From Nitrospira sp. (GTDB lineage: Bacteria > Nitrospirota > Nitrospiria > Nitrospirales > Nitrospiraceae), in assembly GCA_024281365.1 (NCBI GenBank), contig JAMXAU010000002.1:1-45381 (forward strand): a DNA stretch of 45,381 nucleotides, written 5' to 3'. How positions within the stretch are numbered: the stretch's first letter is position 1; the number at the start of each line of letters is the position of its first letter. This document shows, in pieces, positions 9,575 to 17,025 of the stretch. Under the pieces are notes generated by a model. It had not been told where the DNA came from. It did not search any database and saw only the letters and a program-made list of their open reading frames with translations. A program made the position numbers and the translations under genes.

Positions 9575-10102
9575 TCACCCCTTCCGCCTGATGACGGCCG
9601 CCGGCACATGGTGCTGCTGTCGAGAGCCCGACTCAGAATAGAGATCTCCTTCCGGCAATGCCTGTCGGTGCGCGTCCAGCGCTCGAACGAGAAACGACTG
9701 AACGCTATGGATCAGGACCTGATTGACGGCAATATCCTGTTTGACCGCCCGAACCTTTTCAGCCAGTCGCTCATACTGCTCCAGAATGACCCCAGCCTGT
9801 TGGCTTTGAACTCGGTGGAGTATGTCAGTCATCGTTCGCTTGGCCAGCGGCACCTGATAGGCATGTGCGAGGTCGTCGAGCAGCAGATCCAGCTCGTCTT
9901 TCAGACGGTGAAGAGACTCCAGGATCGAGATCCTGGATTGGTTGATGGAAAGAAATTCGTCGAGTGCCATACGCTTGATGGCATCACGCTCCTGAACAAT
10001 ATTCTGCGCGAGGAGATCACAGTGAGCTGATTCACGAGCGAGGATAGAGGGTAACTGCTCGAGAGAGATTGAAGCATTCACGATCGGAACCTGCCCATCC
10101 AT
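9575..10102 (-). CDS. flgN: Flagellar export chaperone FlgN
   Basis: FlgN-family proteins are helical cytoplasmic chaperones that deliver FlgK and FlgL to the export apparatus. The 175-aa product is almost wholly helical and charged. It has the typical N-terminal repeat of 'EQL..IL..E....LLAQNIVQERDAI' character and a central LKDELDLLLDD segment. Its position between flgM and flgK is the usual one. The ATG at 10102 has no clear ribosome binding site; a GTG at 10081 (VNASISLEQL) has AGG 8 bases upstream and may be the true start. Confidence 0.82.
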   Translation of the reverse strand: MDGQVPIVNASISLEQLPSILARESAHCDLLAQNIVQERDAIKRMALDEFLSINQSRISILESLHRLKDELDLLLDDLAHAYQVPLAKRTMTDILHRVQSQQAGVILEQYERLAEKVRAVKQDIAVNQVLIHSVQSFLVRALDAHRQALPEGDLYSESGSRQQHHVPAAVIRRKG

Positions 10103-10158
10103 GGACCAGATCGAGGATCCGTTGCGCTGTCGACTCGACGGAGATGGATTCCAGCCGC

Positions 10159-10464
10159 TTACAATACAGCGTCGGTCAGAACCTGTTTGATCAGAGCATC
10201 GCCGACTGCACGACCGCTGATATCGTAAGTGCCGCTATCAAGGGCACGTTTGATGCGGTCGACATGTTCCGCCCGCACAGAATCCGGCTGATTGACCAAC
10301 TCTCGAATTCGTTGCAGTTCCTTTGCTTGAGCCGAGATCTGAACCTCATCCTTACCGGCCTTAGGCTGGGCCGTTGGTTGTCGAGCAGCTGCGTTCTCAG
10401 CTTCATGCACTCCAAGCAACACTTTTGCAAGATGGTCAACTTTCCCATGACCTGAAATCTGCAT
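10159..10464 (-). CDS. flgM: Anti-sigma-28 factor FlgM
   Basis: FlgM binds and inhibits FliA until the hook is complete, then is exported. The 101-aa product has the FlgM signature: DEVQISAQAKELQRIRELV in the middle, then RAEHVDRIKRALDSGTYDIS and a C-terminal VGDALI helix that contacts sigma-28. AAGGAG lies 7 bases before the ATG. A predicted sigma-28 promoter lies upstream, inside the end of flgJ, giving an autoregulatory loop with the fliA gene at 16257-17006. Confidence 0.92.
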   Translation of the reverse strand: MQISGHGKVDHLAKVLLGVHEAENAAARQPTAQPKAGKDEVQISAQAKELQRIRELVNQPDSVRAEHVDRIKRALDSGTYDISGRAVGDALIKQVLTDAVL

Positions 10465-10536
10465 CGTCCTACTCCTTCCCCAACTCTCCCAACTCTTGTC
10501 CTGAACGATCGGTGCCCTTTATCCCTGTCGAGTGAC

Positions 10537-10563
10537 TTATCGGTCACCCACAGGAAAACTTGA
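10537..10563 (-). promoter_or_regulatory. Predicted sigma-28 (FliA) promoter for flgM-flgN-flgK-flgL
   Basis: On the minus strand: TCAAGTTT (plus 10556-10563), 11 bases, ACCGATAA (plus 10537-10544). This is the best sigma-28 match in the window. The TAA of the -10 is also the stop codon of flgJ. The flgM ATG is 73 bases further on. Confidence 0.7.
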
Positions 10564-10944
10564 GCGTTCTGCAGGGAAGCCTGAAAAATACTTTTCCGCG
10601 TGCTCCTGAACCATCCGAGCAATGCCGATTCCTCCGGATTCTGCCGCTCGTCGTCCGATTTCCTCATCATAAAATGAATGGAAATAGGCACCCTGTTTAT
10701 TGGCAATCGCCCCCTGAGGAACGGTTTCTCTCATAACCTTCAGTAAATGCGAGACAAAATAGGACTCAAACTGTTTCCCTGCCTCGATAAGCTTCTGACG
10801 CTCCATCACAACGTCCTGTACCATCAATGGGTTATGAGGAGCATTCAACCGACCTGGGGAGAGCAGTGCCCCAGGATCCACATATAATGGTGACGTCATC
10901 AACGCCCGACTCTTCTCCAGACCTGTATAGGTGATCCCATCCAT
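10537..10944 (-). CDS. flgJ: Rod-binding protein (FlgJ N-terminal type)
   Basis: This is the rod-cap/scaffold domain of FlgJ without the C-terminal muramidase domain found in enteric bacteria. The product (about 135 aa) contains KLIEAGKQFESYFVSHLLKV, MRETVP, FHSFYDEEIGRRAAESGGIG and IARMV, all typical of the domain. The start chosen is the ATG at 10944 (MDGITYTG), which has GAGGG just upstream. A TTG four codons earlier is less likely because it overlaps flgI. Peptidoglycan hydrolysis for rod passage must come from another protein. Confidence 0.9.
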   Translation of the reverse strand: MDGITYTGLEKSRALMTSPLYVDPGALLSPGRLNAPHNPLMVQDVVMERQKLIEAGKQFESYFVSHLLKVMRETVPQGAIANKQGAYFHSFYDEEIGRRAAESGGIGIARMVQEHAEKYFSGFPAERSSFPVGDR

Positions 10945-10952
10945 AGAAACCC

Positions 10953-12086
10953 TCAAATGATCTCCAAATTCGCCTGAAGGGCCCCGGCCGACTTGAGCGC
11001 CGAGAGAATCGCCACCAGATCCCGAGGCGTAACCCCTACGGCGTTGAGTGCCTGGACAACCTCTCCCAAGGTGACTGTTTCATCGACGACGATCAGCCGG
11101 GACTCCTGCTCTTTTACCTCGGTCTGGACATCGGGAGTGACTGTGGTTTGTCCTGCGGCATTCCCCACAAGCGGTGCCGCCGGCTGAGACACGTTCAACG
11201 TATTTTTGACCGAAATTGTGAGGTTCCCGTGAGAAATGGCACACGTTGAAATCCGAACATGTTCTCCAAGGACGACCGTTCCCGTCCGCTCATTGACAAC
11301 GACCTTGGCAATGGCATCGACGGACACATCAAGCCCTTCAATCGACGCAATATATTCAACTACCCGGCCATGAAAAACCGGAGGAATCGTTGCCTTAATG
11401 GAGCCGGCATTGACGGCTGACGCACTGCCCTTCCCAAAAGCATGCTCAATGGCCTCAGCCGTCCGAATCGCAGTCGTGAAATCTGGCTGACGTAGGAGGA
11501 CTGAGACGGTCTCCCACGAATCAATGTCCACGGGAAGTTCCTTTTCAATGATGGCTCCACTAGGCACCACACCCGCCGCCTGATGATTCTTGGCCACCGT
11601 CGCCCCGCCAGCCCCACCAGTGCCGCCAAGAAATCCTCCTATTGAGACGGGCCCTTGCGCCACGGCAAATACTTGCTGGTTCGCTGCCTTAAGAGGCGTG
11701 AGCAGGAGGGTACCACCCTGTAAACTCTTCGCGTTGGCCATTGAGGAGACCACCGCATCCAACGTCATGCCGGGCTTCGAGAATGGAGGAAGTTTTGCGG
11801 TGACCATCACCGACGCAATATTCCTCGTCAGAAGTTGAATGGGGTCAATGACGAGATGGACCCCCATCTTATTCAACATCGACATCATCGCTTGAATCGT
11901 AAACTGCCCACCGATCACACGATCGCCCGTGCTGTCTAACCCCACCACCAAGCCATAGCCGAGCAGTTGGTTTTCACGCACCCCCTCGATCGCACCGATA
12001 TCCTTGATCCTCACCGCATCGGCATTCACAGGCCAGAGGGAGCCAACGCTCAAGAAGCCCACCAACACGAACCATCGTAGCACCAT
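10953..12086 (-). CDS. flgI: Flagellar P-ring protein FlgI
   Basis: FlgI forms the periplasmic P ring around the rod. The start at 12086 gives about 377 aa with a signal peptide (MVLRWFVLVGFLSVGSLWPV, NADA). The mature start VRIKDIGAIEGVRENQLLGY then GLVVGLDSTGDR, and the motifs FTIQAMMSMLNKMGV and VNERTGTVVLGEHVRIS, are diagnostic. GGAGGG lies 10 bases upstream. The frame stays open to 12284, but that extension is cysteine-rich and unlike FlgI. flgJ follows after an 8-base gap. Confidence 0.96.
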   Translation of the reverse strand: MVLRWFVLVGFLSVGSLWPVNADAVRIKDIGAIEGVRENQLLGYGLVVGLDSTGDRVIGGQFTIQAMMSMLNKMGVHLVIDPIQLLTRNIASVMVTAKLPPFSKPGMTLDAVVSSMANAKSLQGGTLLLTPLKAANQQVFAVAQGPVSIGGFLGGTGGAGGATVAKNHQAAGVVPSGAIIEKELPVDIDSWETVSVLLRQPDFTTAIRTAEAIEHAFGKGSASAVNAGSIKATIPPVFHGRVVEYIASIEGLDVSVDAIAKVVVNERTGTVVLGEHVRISTCAISHGNLTISVKNTLNVSQPAAPLVGNAAGQTTVTPDVQTEVKEQESRLIVVDETVTLGEVVQALNAVGVTPRDLVAILSALKSAGALQANLEII

Positions 12087-12090
12087 ACAG

Positions 12091-12390
12091 CTATTGCCCT
12101 CCGTCGAATGAGGAACGCTTCGTGAGCGCGGGGTGCGGCTTCGGGCCAAAAATGGCACGCGACAACCACCCTTGCTCTTGCACGACTTCGCTGCACACGG
12201 CTCGTTGCTGTTGATCCGATACTGGCACGCGGCCTCGCCTGAGCGGAAGCGGAGGCATGGAGTCTGCCCTACGGACAACTCCACTTCTGACCATCAGTTG
12301 CAGCGATTGCACATTCAACACTCGCCGCTTGGAGATCGATCTTCGAGTGGTTGGGCGTCTCAGTGGAGTCGGCATAGAGATACTTCTCAT
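12091..12390 (-). CDS. Small basic protein between flgH and flgI, function unknown
   Basis: I do not recognise this 99-aa ORF. It fills the 303-base gap between flgH and flgI exactly: its ATG lies 2 bases after the flgH TGA (TGATGA), and its TAG ends 4 bases before the flgI ATG. Its last codons contain the flgI ribosome binding site. The product is rich in Arg and Pro early (SMPTPLRRPTTRRSISKRR), has VLNVQSLQLMVRSG in the middle, and ends GPKPHPALTKRSSFDGGQ. There is no signal peptide or membrane segment. Tight packing suggests a real, coupled gene; the alternative is a leader-like spacer. Coding status would need homologues. Confidence 0.5.
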   Translation of the reverse strand: MRSISMPTPLRRPTTRRSISKRRVLNVQSLQLMVRSGVVRRADSMPPLPLRRGRVPVSDQQQRAVCSEVVQEQGWLSRAIFGPKPHPALTKRSSFDGGQ

Positions 12391-13109
12391 CAGAACGGAT
12401 ACACCCAGTCAAGAATTCGAACAAACCAGCCCGGACGTTGAACATCATCCAATACACCAAGACCCGAGTATTCGATTTTGGCATCTGCGATGGCACTCGA
12501 CGCCACGGTATTCTTGGTATCCACGTCCACACGACGGACGATCCCGCCGATGGTCATCAGCTGCTTTTCGCTGTTGACGGTGACTTCACGCCGCCCCTCG
12601 ATCCGAAGATCCCCATTGGAAAGCACCTCCGTGACGATCGCCGAGATGGTCCCTGTCAATGTGCCTTCACGATTGGTGGAGCCTTTCCCGTCGAACTTGT
12701 TATTGGCGCTCGCATTGATTCCGAATCCACGCTTGGTTTCATCGCTGAAGCGGAGCCCTGGAAGCCCGATATATCCCATCCCGCTCCCGACCATGCCGTT
12801 CTTAATCGTCGAATCCCGTTGAACCGCCGTATCGGCGGACTTTGACCCTTTATGAACTTCGGAGACTTTCACGGTCAGAATATCCCCGATCCGCATGGCA
12901 CGCATGTCCTCATAGAGATAGGCTCGCCCATTTTCTTCCTGCCAGAGCGAGCCCAGCGTCTTGGGAGGAGGGATCAGCGGCAGAGTCACTTTGCTTGACG
13001 GGCTTGGCGGACTTGAACATCCGTGCAAGAACATCACGGTCATGATCCCGAGTCCCGCAATGGCAACGTTCGGCTGAATTCGATGACCAGATATCATAGA
13101 ACTCACCAT
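12390..13109 (-). CDS. flgH: Flagellar L-ring lipoprotein FlgH
   Basis: FlgH forms the outer-membrane L ring. The 239-aa product has a lipoprotein signal ending in a lipobox (LHGC, Cys at about residue 31). The conserved features are SLWQEENGRAYLYEDMRAMR, IGDILTVKVSE and the C-terminal GIVRRVDVDTKNTVASSAIA then DAKIEYSGLGVL. AGGAG sits only 3 bases before the ATG at 13109, so the GTG one codon later or the ATG at 13097 could also be used. flgA ends 6 bases upstream. Confidence 0.95.
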   Translation of the reverse strand: MVSSMISGHRIQPNVAIAGLGIMTVMFLHGCSSPPSPSSKVTLPLIPPPKTLGSLWQEENGRAYLYEDMRAMRIGDILTVKVSEVHKGSKSADTAVQRDSTIKNGMVGSGMGYIGLPGLRFSDETKRGFGINASANNKFDGKGSTNREGTLTGTISAIVTEVLSNGDLRIEGRREVTVNSEKQLMTIGGIVRRVDVDTKNTVASSAIADAKIEYSGLGVLDDVQRPGWFVRILDWVYPF

Positions 13110-13115
13110 ACGCTC

Positions 13116-13916
13116 CTAGAAATCAACCTGTACCAAACTAGGGGCCACGACCTTCGCTCTCAACTCTCGGCCCGAATCAAGATTCGCAACCATAATGGTC
13201 TGTCCGACTTGGCCGCTTGATTTGGTGATGCCGTAGGTCTGAATCGACAGACCTCCTCGACGCGCCTCAATCATGACTCGGTCACCTTTCTTCACGATGA
13301 GCGGAAGCTTCACAAATGTCGGACGCAATGGCATATCGGGCGGTAGTGGCCGTGCGGCGCTTTTGCCGATCACCTCATCGCGATCAGTCACGAACGGATG
13401 ATTCCACTGGTGAATTCGAAGACGCGTGGTCTTGAGGTCTACGCCATCGATCACCTCCTCCGTCCTCAACAACCGAGTGGGAACGATGGCCTCGATCATC
13501 GCCGACACATCCGCCAACACCTGAATCGTTTTCCACGTTTTTCCGCTCACTGCAACCGAGACTGGGAAGACCCGTCTTCCAAGACCGTCGTCCGAACCAG
13601 CCGATACTACTTGAAACTCGAGGATTCCGGACGGCACAGGAATCGGCTCTGCCGGATCCAGCACTGCCACGGTGATCATCTTTACTTTTTGAGACCAGGC
13701 CTGCTCCAGATACCGATGAATCGCTCCCTGCAGCAGTTCGGCATTGAGCTCCTGCATGGCGGGTTTCTCACGCTCCTTCTCCACAGATCGCATCTCATGC
13801 CCCGCCTTCACCAGTGTGATGGTGCGGGTGTCGACTCTGGTCCCGGCCGAAACCACGGAAATCCCGCTAACCCACCCCAGCCAGAGCAACATGAGCACAA
13901 TCCCGATCCTCACCAT
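13116..13916 (-). CDS. flgA: Flagellar P-ring assembly chaperone FlgA
   Basis: FlgA is a periplasmic chaperone for P-ring assembly. The 266-aa protein has a signal peptide (MVRIGIVLMLLWLGWVSGIS). A C-terminal SAF-type domain shows ARPLPPDMPLRPTFVKLPLI, VKKGDRVMIEA and the typical end IMVANLDSGRELRAKVV. It lies between flgG and flgH, the expected position. Confidence 0.93.
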   Translation of the reverse strand: MVRIGIVLMLLWLGWVSGISVVSAGTRVDTRTITLVKAGHEMRSVEKEREKPAMQELNAELLQGAIHRYLEQAWSQKVKMITVAVLDPAEPIPVPSGILEFQVVSAGSDDGLGRRVFPVSVAVSGKTWKTIQVLADVSAMIEAIVPTRLLRTEEVIDGVDLKTTRLRIHQWNHPFVTDRDEVIGKSAARPLPPDMPLRPTFVKLPLIVKKGDRVMIEARRGGLSIQTYGITKSSGQVGQTIMVANLDSGRELRAKVVAPSLVQVDF

Positions 13917-13924
13917 ACTACCCC

Positions 13925-14716
13925 CTACCGGCGCAGATTATTGGCAATGGCCATCATCTCATCCGAGGCCTGAATCGTCTTTGAATTGATCTCATAACTC
14001 CGCTGGGCAATGATCATATTGACCATCTCCTCAGCAAGATTGACATTCGAGCTCTCAAGGAATCCCTGTTGAATCGTGCCGAACCCAGTCGTGAAACCAC
14101 CGGTGCCTTGTGTGGGAGGACCCGATGCAAAACTATCGATGAACAGGTTGTTTCCCATCGCCACCAAACCCGAGGGATTGTCAAACCTGGTCAACTGAAT
14201 CTGACCAACCTGTGAAGCTTGAGTCACACCGGGAAGCAACACAGACACGGTACCATCTTGACCGATGTCCACTTTGAGCGCACCGGACGGAATAGTAATG
14301 ACTGGATTCAAAAGGTCGCCATCCCCGGTGACGAGATTCCCGACGTTGTCTCGTTTGAATGAGCCGTTCCTCGTATACATGATCGTGCCGTCTGGACGGG
14401 ACACCTGAAAAAATCCGTTCCCGTCGATCGCCAGATCCGTCTCATTGTTCGTTTGACGCATATTCCCTTGCAGCCATTCTTTGGCGACAGTCGTCGGCCG
14501 AACCCCGGTCCCGACCTGAATCCCAACGGGAAATACGCCGACGTTCGATGCATTTGTGCCCGGGAGCCGTTGGATTTGATAGACGAGATCAGCAAACTCT
14601 GCTCGACTTCGCTTAAAGGAATTCGTGTTCACGTTGGCAAGGTTGTGCGCAATGGTATCGACATTGATCTGTTGCGCCGTCATTCCCGTTGCTGCCGTCC
14701 ACATGGCTCTAATCAT
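13925..14716 (-). CDS. flgG: Flagellar distal rod protein FlgG
   Basis: FlgG builds the distal rod. The 263-aa protein starts MIRAMWTAATGMTAQQINVD and continues with TIAHNLANVNTNSFKRSRAE. It has the FlgG-specific GVFPVGIQVGTGVRP and the C-terminal SNVNLAEEMVNMIIAQRSYE. Length matches the family (about 260 aa). GAGGAGG lies just upstream of the ATG. The 73-base gap to flgF carries an inverted repeat. Confidence 0.96.
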   Translation of the reverse strand: MIRAMWTAATGMTAQQINVDTIAHNLANVNTNSFKRSRAEFADLVYQIQRLPGTNASNVGVFPVGIQVGTGVRPTTVAKEWLQGNMRQTNNETDLAIDGNGFFQVSRPDGTIMYTRNGSFKRDNVGNLVTGDGDLLNPVITIPSGALKVDIGQDGTVSVLLPGVTQASQVGQIQLTRFDNPSGLVAMGNNLFIDSFASGPPTQGTGGFTTGFGTIQQGFLESSNVNLAEEMVNMIIAQRSYEINSKTIQASDEMMAIANNLRR

Positions 14717-14742
14717 CTAACTCCTCCTCGCCTCTCGTCGTT

Positions 14743-14795
14743 CGTGAAGCGTATCTCGTCCCGACTTCGGAGGCTTCACGCTTCACCCGTTACGC
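14743..14795 (-). repeat. Interspersed palindromic repeat, copy A (flgF-flgG junction)
   Basis: The minus strand reads GCGTAACGGGTGAAGCGTGA, continues for 14 bases or so, and ends GATACGCTTCACG. Inner arms GTGAAGCG (14744-14751) and CGCTTCAC (14779-14786) pair. The flgF TAA stop is part of the repeat. It matches copy B at 30874-30934, which is in the opposite orientation. Confidence 0.6.
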
Positions 14796-15560
14796 TACCC
14801 GCCCGATGTCCTGAATCGCGACTTCAGCCATGCGATCGAGCGTTTGAATGAGTTTTTGTGCCGACTCGTAACTCCGCATCCCCTCAATCATCTTCACCAT
14901 TTCACCGATCGAATTGACGTTCGATTCCTCGATGTGCCCGGCCAGAAGCTGCGGATTCTTAACAGGTTTGCCTTTATCGGATGCGAACAACCCTTCAGCA
15001 GACTTGACCGGCATCTCTTCATCAGGAAAATCCATGACTTTGATTGTCGCCACCGGTTTATCGTCAACTCTGATATCGCCTTGAGGAGTGATTTCTAGCT
15101 TCCCGGCAGGAATTTTGATTTCCCCTTTTGTGCCCATCACCGGATAACCCAGTCCGTTCACTAATCGGCGTTGATTGTCCAATGACAGCATGCCGTTCCT
15201 GGTGTATCGAACCCCTTGAGGGGTCTCCACTTCCAAAAACCCTCTCCCCTGAATCGCGAGATCCAGCGGATTGCCGGTGAGTCTGATACGACCCGCTTCG
15301 AACGTTGTCTTCATCGTGTGCGGCGCAGCGAATGCACGTTCGGTCGCTCCAAATGGCCTGGCCACAATCTGCTGGGCCAATCCCGCACTCTGGCCGATCG
15401 CAGGAATGACCGCCTGATACCTGGGGAAAATGGCTTTAAAGGCTTGCTCATCCTGCTTGAAGCCGGCGGTATTCACATTCGCCATATTATTGGCGAAGAC
15501 TTGCATCCGCCGCTCATGAGCCAGCGCACCGGAGAGGATTGGATAGATACCACGATTCAT
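14790..15560 (-). CDS. flgF: Flagellar proximal rod protein FlgF
   Basis: This 256-aa rod protein has the shared N-terminus (IYPILSGALAHERRMQVFAN, then NMANVNTAGFKQDE) and C-terminus (SNVNSIGEMVKMIEGMRSYE). The central region resembles FlgF more than FlgG. Its position as first gene before flgG supports FlgF. TAAGGAG lies 7 bases before the ATG. A near-perfect sigma-54 promoter at 15595-15610 makes it the first gene of the operon. Confidence 0.92.
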   Translation of the reverse strand: MNRGIYPILSGALAHERRMQVFANNMANVNTAGFKQDEQAFKAIFPRYQAVIPAIGQSAGLAQQIVARPFGATERAFAAPHTMKTTFEAGRIRLTGNPLDLAIQGRGFLEVETPQGVRYTRNGMLSLDNQRRLVNGLGYPVMGTKGEIKIPAGKLEITPQGDIRVDDKPVATIKVMDFPDEEMPVKSAEGLFASDKGKPVKNPQLLAGHIEESNVNSIGEMVKMIEGMRSYESAQKLIQTLDRMAEVAIQDIGRVA

Positions 15561-15594
15561 GCGAGCAACTCCTTATCGGTCCCGATACAAAGAC

Positions 15595-15610
15595 AGCAAC
15601 CCCTGTGCCA
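15595..15610 (-). promoter_or_regulatory. Predicted sigma-54 promoter for the flgF operon
   Basis: The minus strand reads TGGCACAGGGGTTGCT. All -24 (TGGCAC) and -12 (TTGCT) consensus bases fit TGGCACG-N4-TTGCW except the seventh position. The predicted transcription start is near 15584, 24 bases before the flgF ATG. Confidence 0.8.
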
Positions 15611-16132
15611 AGGTCCTCATCCTGCCTGTTCACGGTTTCAGAATTCAAAACCAATGAAATCTGAAGGGATCACGGCAATGGTGAATGAAGAACATCGTGC
15701 TGCTCGATTCAGCAGCCGCCCGTCCAGGAAAGATTCTACCCAGCGAGCGGCATATTTTTCCTGGAGCGGCACCCGACCTCCTGCATGCTCATCACAGACC
15801 CTCCTCTTCCCCTGGCCAATCGGACACGACGACACGCACAGTCAGAAAAGACGTGTTCATGCTGTACATGATAAAGGGCAAGCAGGTGTGGTAGTAGCCG
15901 GAGTCTTCAAGGCCGACAGACAGACCGTAGTACCCATCTGGTTTACAAGAACGCAGTGCTCACAGAGATTGGGTGAAACGTATGACAGAGTGACAACGAT
16001 GCCGTCGCATATCTCGCTGGAGCCTTACTCCTGCGACGGCCGCTCACGACTCCTAGCCGTGTGTTGACAAACCCTACGCCCTTTCTCAAACTGATCGATC
16101 CCCACGGTGACTGACCGAATCGAGATGCCTCG
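15611..16132. other. Intergenic stretch without a convincing gene
   Basis: Between the flgF promoter and the repeat after fliA I see no ORF with a recognisable product. The only structure noted is a 9-base inverted repeat, GCCGTCGCA at 16001-16009 and TGCGACGGC at 16032-16040, with a 22-base loop. Activator binding sites for the sigma-54 promoter could lie here but none can be named. Confidence 0.5.
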
Positions 16133-16256
16133 CAGGCTGTTCAGAAAGGCTGTCCAGCAAGGCCGCAGCGCGCGAAGGAGCGAATCGTACGCCGGCCCGT
16201 ACGTTGAGCTTCTGAGCGGCGTGAGAACGCCGCTGGCGGCCTTTCTCAACAGCCTG
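16133..16256. repeat. Palindromic repeat element (MITE/REP-like) abutting the fliA stop codon
   Basis: The 124-base element begins CAGGCTGTTCAGAAAGGC and ends GGCCTTTCTCAACAGCCTG, which are near-perfect terminal inverted repeats. The centre holds CGTACG, CCGGCC-like bases and CGTACG again. It would fold into one long hairpin. It directly follows the fliA stop codon, so it could also end transcription. From memory, similar elements are scattered through Nitrospira genomes; no other copy is seen here. Confidence 0.7.
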
Positions 16257-17006
16257 TTAGGTGATCGCTTCGAGGGTGGCCTTGAGTCGGATGATGGCTT
16301 TCGTGTGGATTTGGCAGACTCGCGATTCTGTCACTTTGAGGAGTTCTCCGATTTCTTTCATGGTGAGTTCTTCGTAGTAATACAGCGTGAGTACAAGCCG
16401 TTCCTTTTCCGGCAACATCTGAATCGCTCCGGCAATGGATTCACGTTCGCGTTCATTCACCAATGAGGAGAGCGGATCCGGAGTATGGGTGTCGGCCAAC
16501 ATCTTCACCACTTTGTGCCCATCCGGCTCGTGGAGGCTCAGATCGTCCACACTGAGCATGACCGCCCCTCTGGCACGTGTGATGAACTCATCCAGCTCTT
16601 CCAGCGACATCTTCAACTCAGTTGCAACCTCCTCATCATGCGGCGGGCGACCGAGGCGGCTCATGAGGAGGGTGTGGGTTTTTTGGAGCAAGGAAATTCG
16701 TTCATGAACCGATCGGGGAATCCAATCCATAGCGCGGATCTCATCGAGCATGGCACCTCGAATACGGAACTCCGCATAAGTCTTGAACTTGGCTTCCCTT
16801 GTGGGATCATACTTGGTCATCGCATCCATCAATCCGATGGTGCCGACCGAAATCAGATCCTCCGCATCCAGATAGGCCGGCAGCCGGAACGCCAACCGAT
16901 GGGCCATGGCGCGAATGACATGGGCGAACTCTTTGATCAGTTGCTCACGTCTCGCCCCTTCTGCTGAGAAAGCTTTCCGCTCGTGTGGTAATGCCGCCTT
17001 ACTCAT
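16257..17006 (-). CDS. fliA: RNA polymerase sigma factor for flagellar operon, FliA (sigma-28)
   Basis: This sigma factor directs transcription of late flagellar genes. The 249-aa protein has region 2 (YLDAEDLISVGTIGLMDAMT, then FKTYAEFRIRGAMLDEIRAM and DWIPRSV), region 3 (GRPPHDEEVATELKM) and region 4 (LPEKERLVLTLYYYEELTMK, EIGELLKVTESRVCQIH). Length matches the family. It is the last gene of the fliL-to-fliA operon. Its inhibitor FlgM and several predicted FliA promoters lie within the window. Confidence 0.96.
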   Translation of the reverse strand: MSKAALPHERKAFSAEGARREQLIKEFAHVIRAMAHRLAFRLPAYLDAEDLISVGTIGLMDAMTKYDPTREAKFKTYAEFRIRGAMLDEIRAMDWIPRSVHERISLLQKTHTLLMSRLGRPPHDEEVATELKMSLEELDEFITRARGAVMLSVDDLSLHEPDGHKVVKMLADTHTPDPLSSLVNERERESIAGAIQMLPEKERLVLTLYYYEELTMKEIGELLKVTESRVCQIHTKAIIRLKATLEAIT

Positions 17007-17025
17007 AATCGTTGCTACCCTCTTG

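Noticed and set aside
12087..12284. In-frame 5' extension of flgI
   Set aside because: The extension is Cys/Arg-rich, unlike FlgI. The ATG at 12086 has a good ribosome binding site and begins a signal peptide.
15571..15578. ACCGATAA just before flgF, a possible sigma-28 -10
   Set aside because: No TAAA/TCAAG -35 lies at the right distance, and the sequence is part of the flgF leader and ribosome binding region.
15638..15835. 65-codon minus-strand ORF in the flgF-fliA gap
   Set aside because: There is no recognisable product, no ribosome binding site and no operon context; length is within chance.
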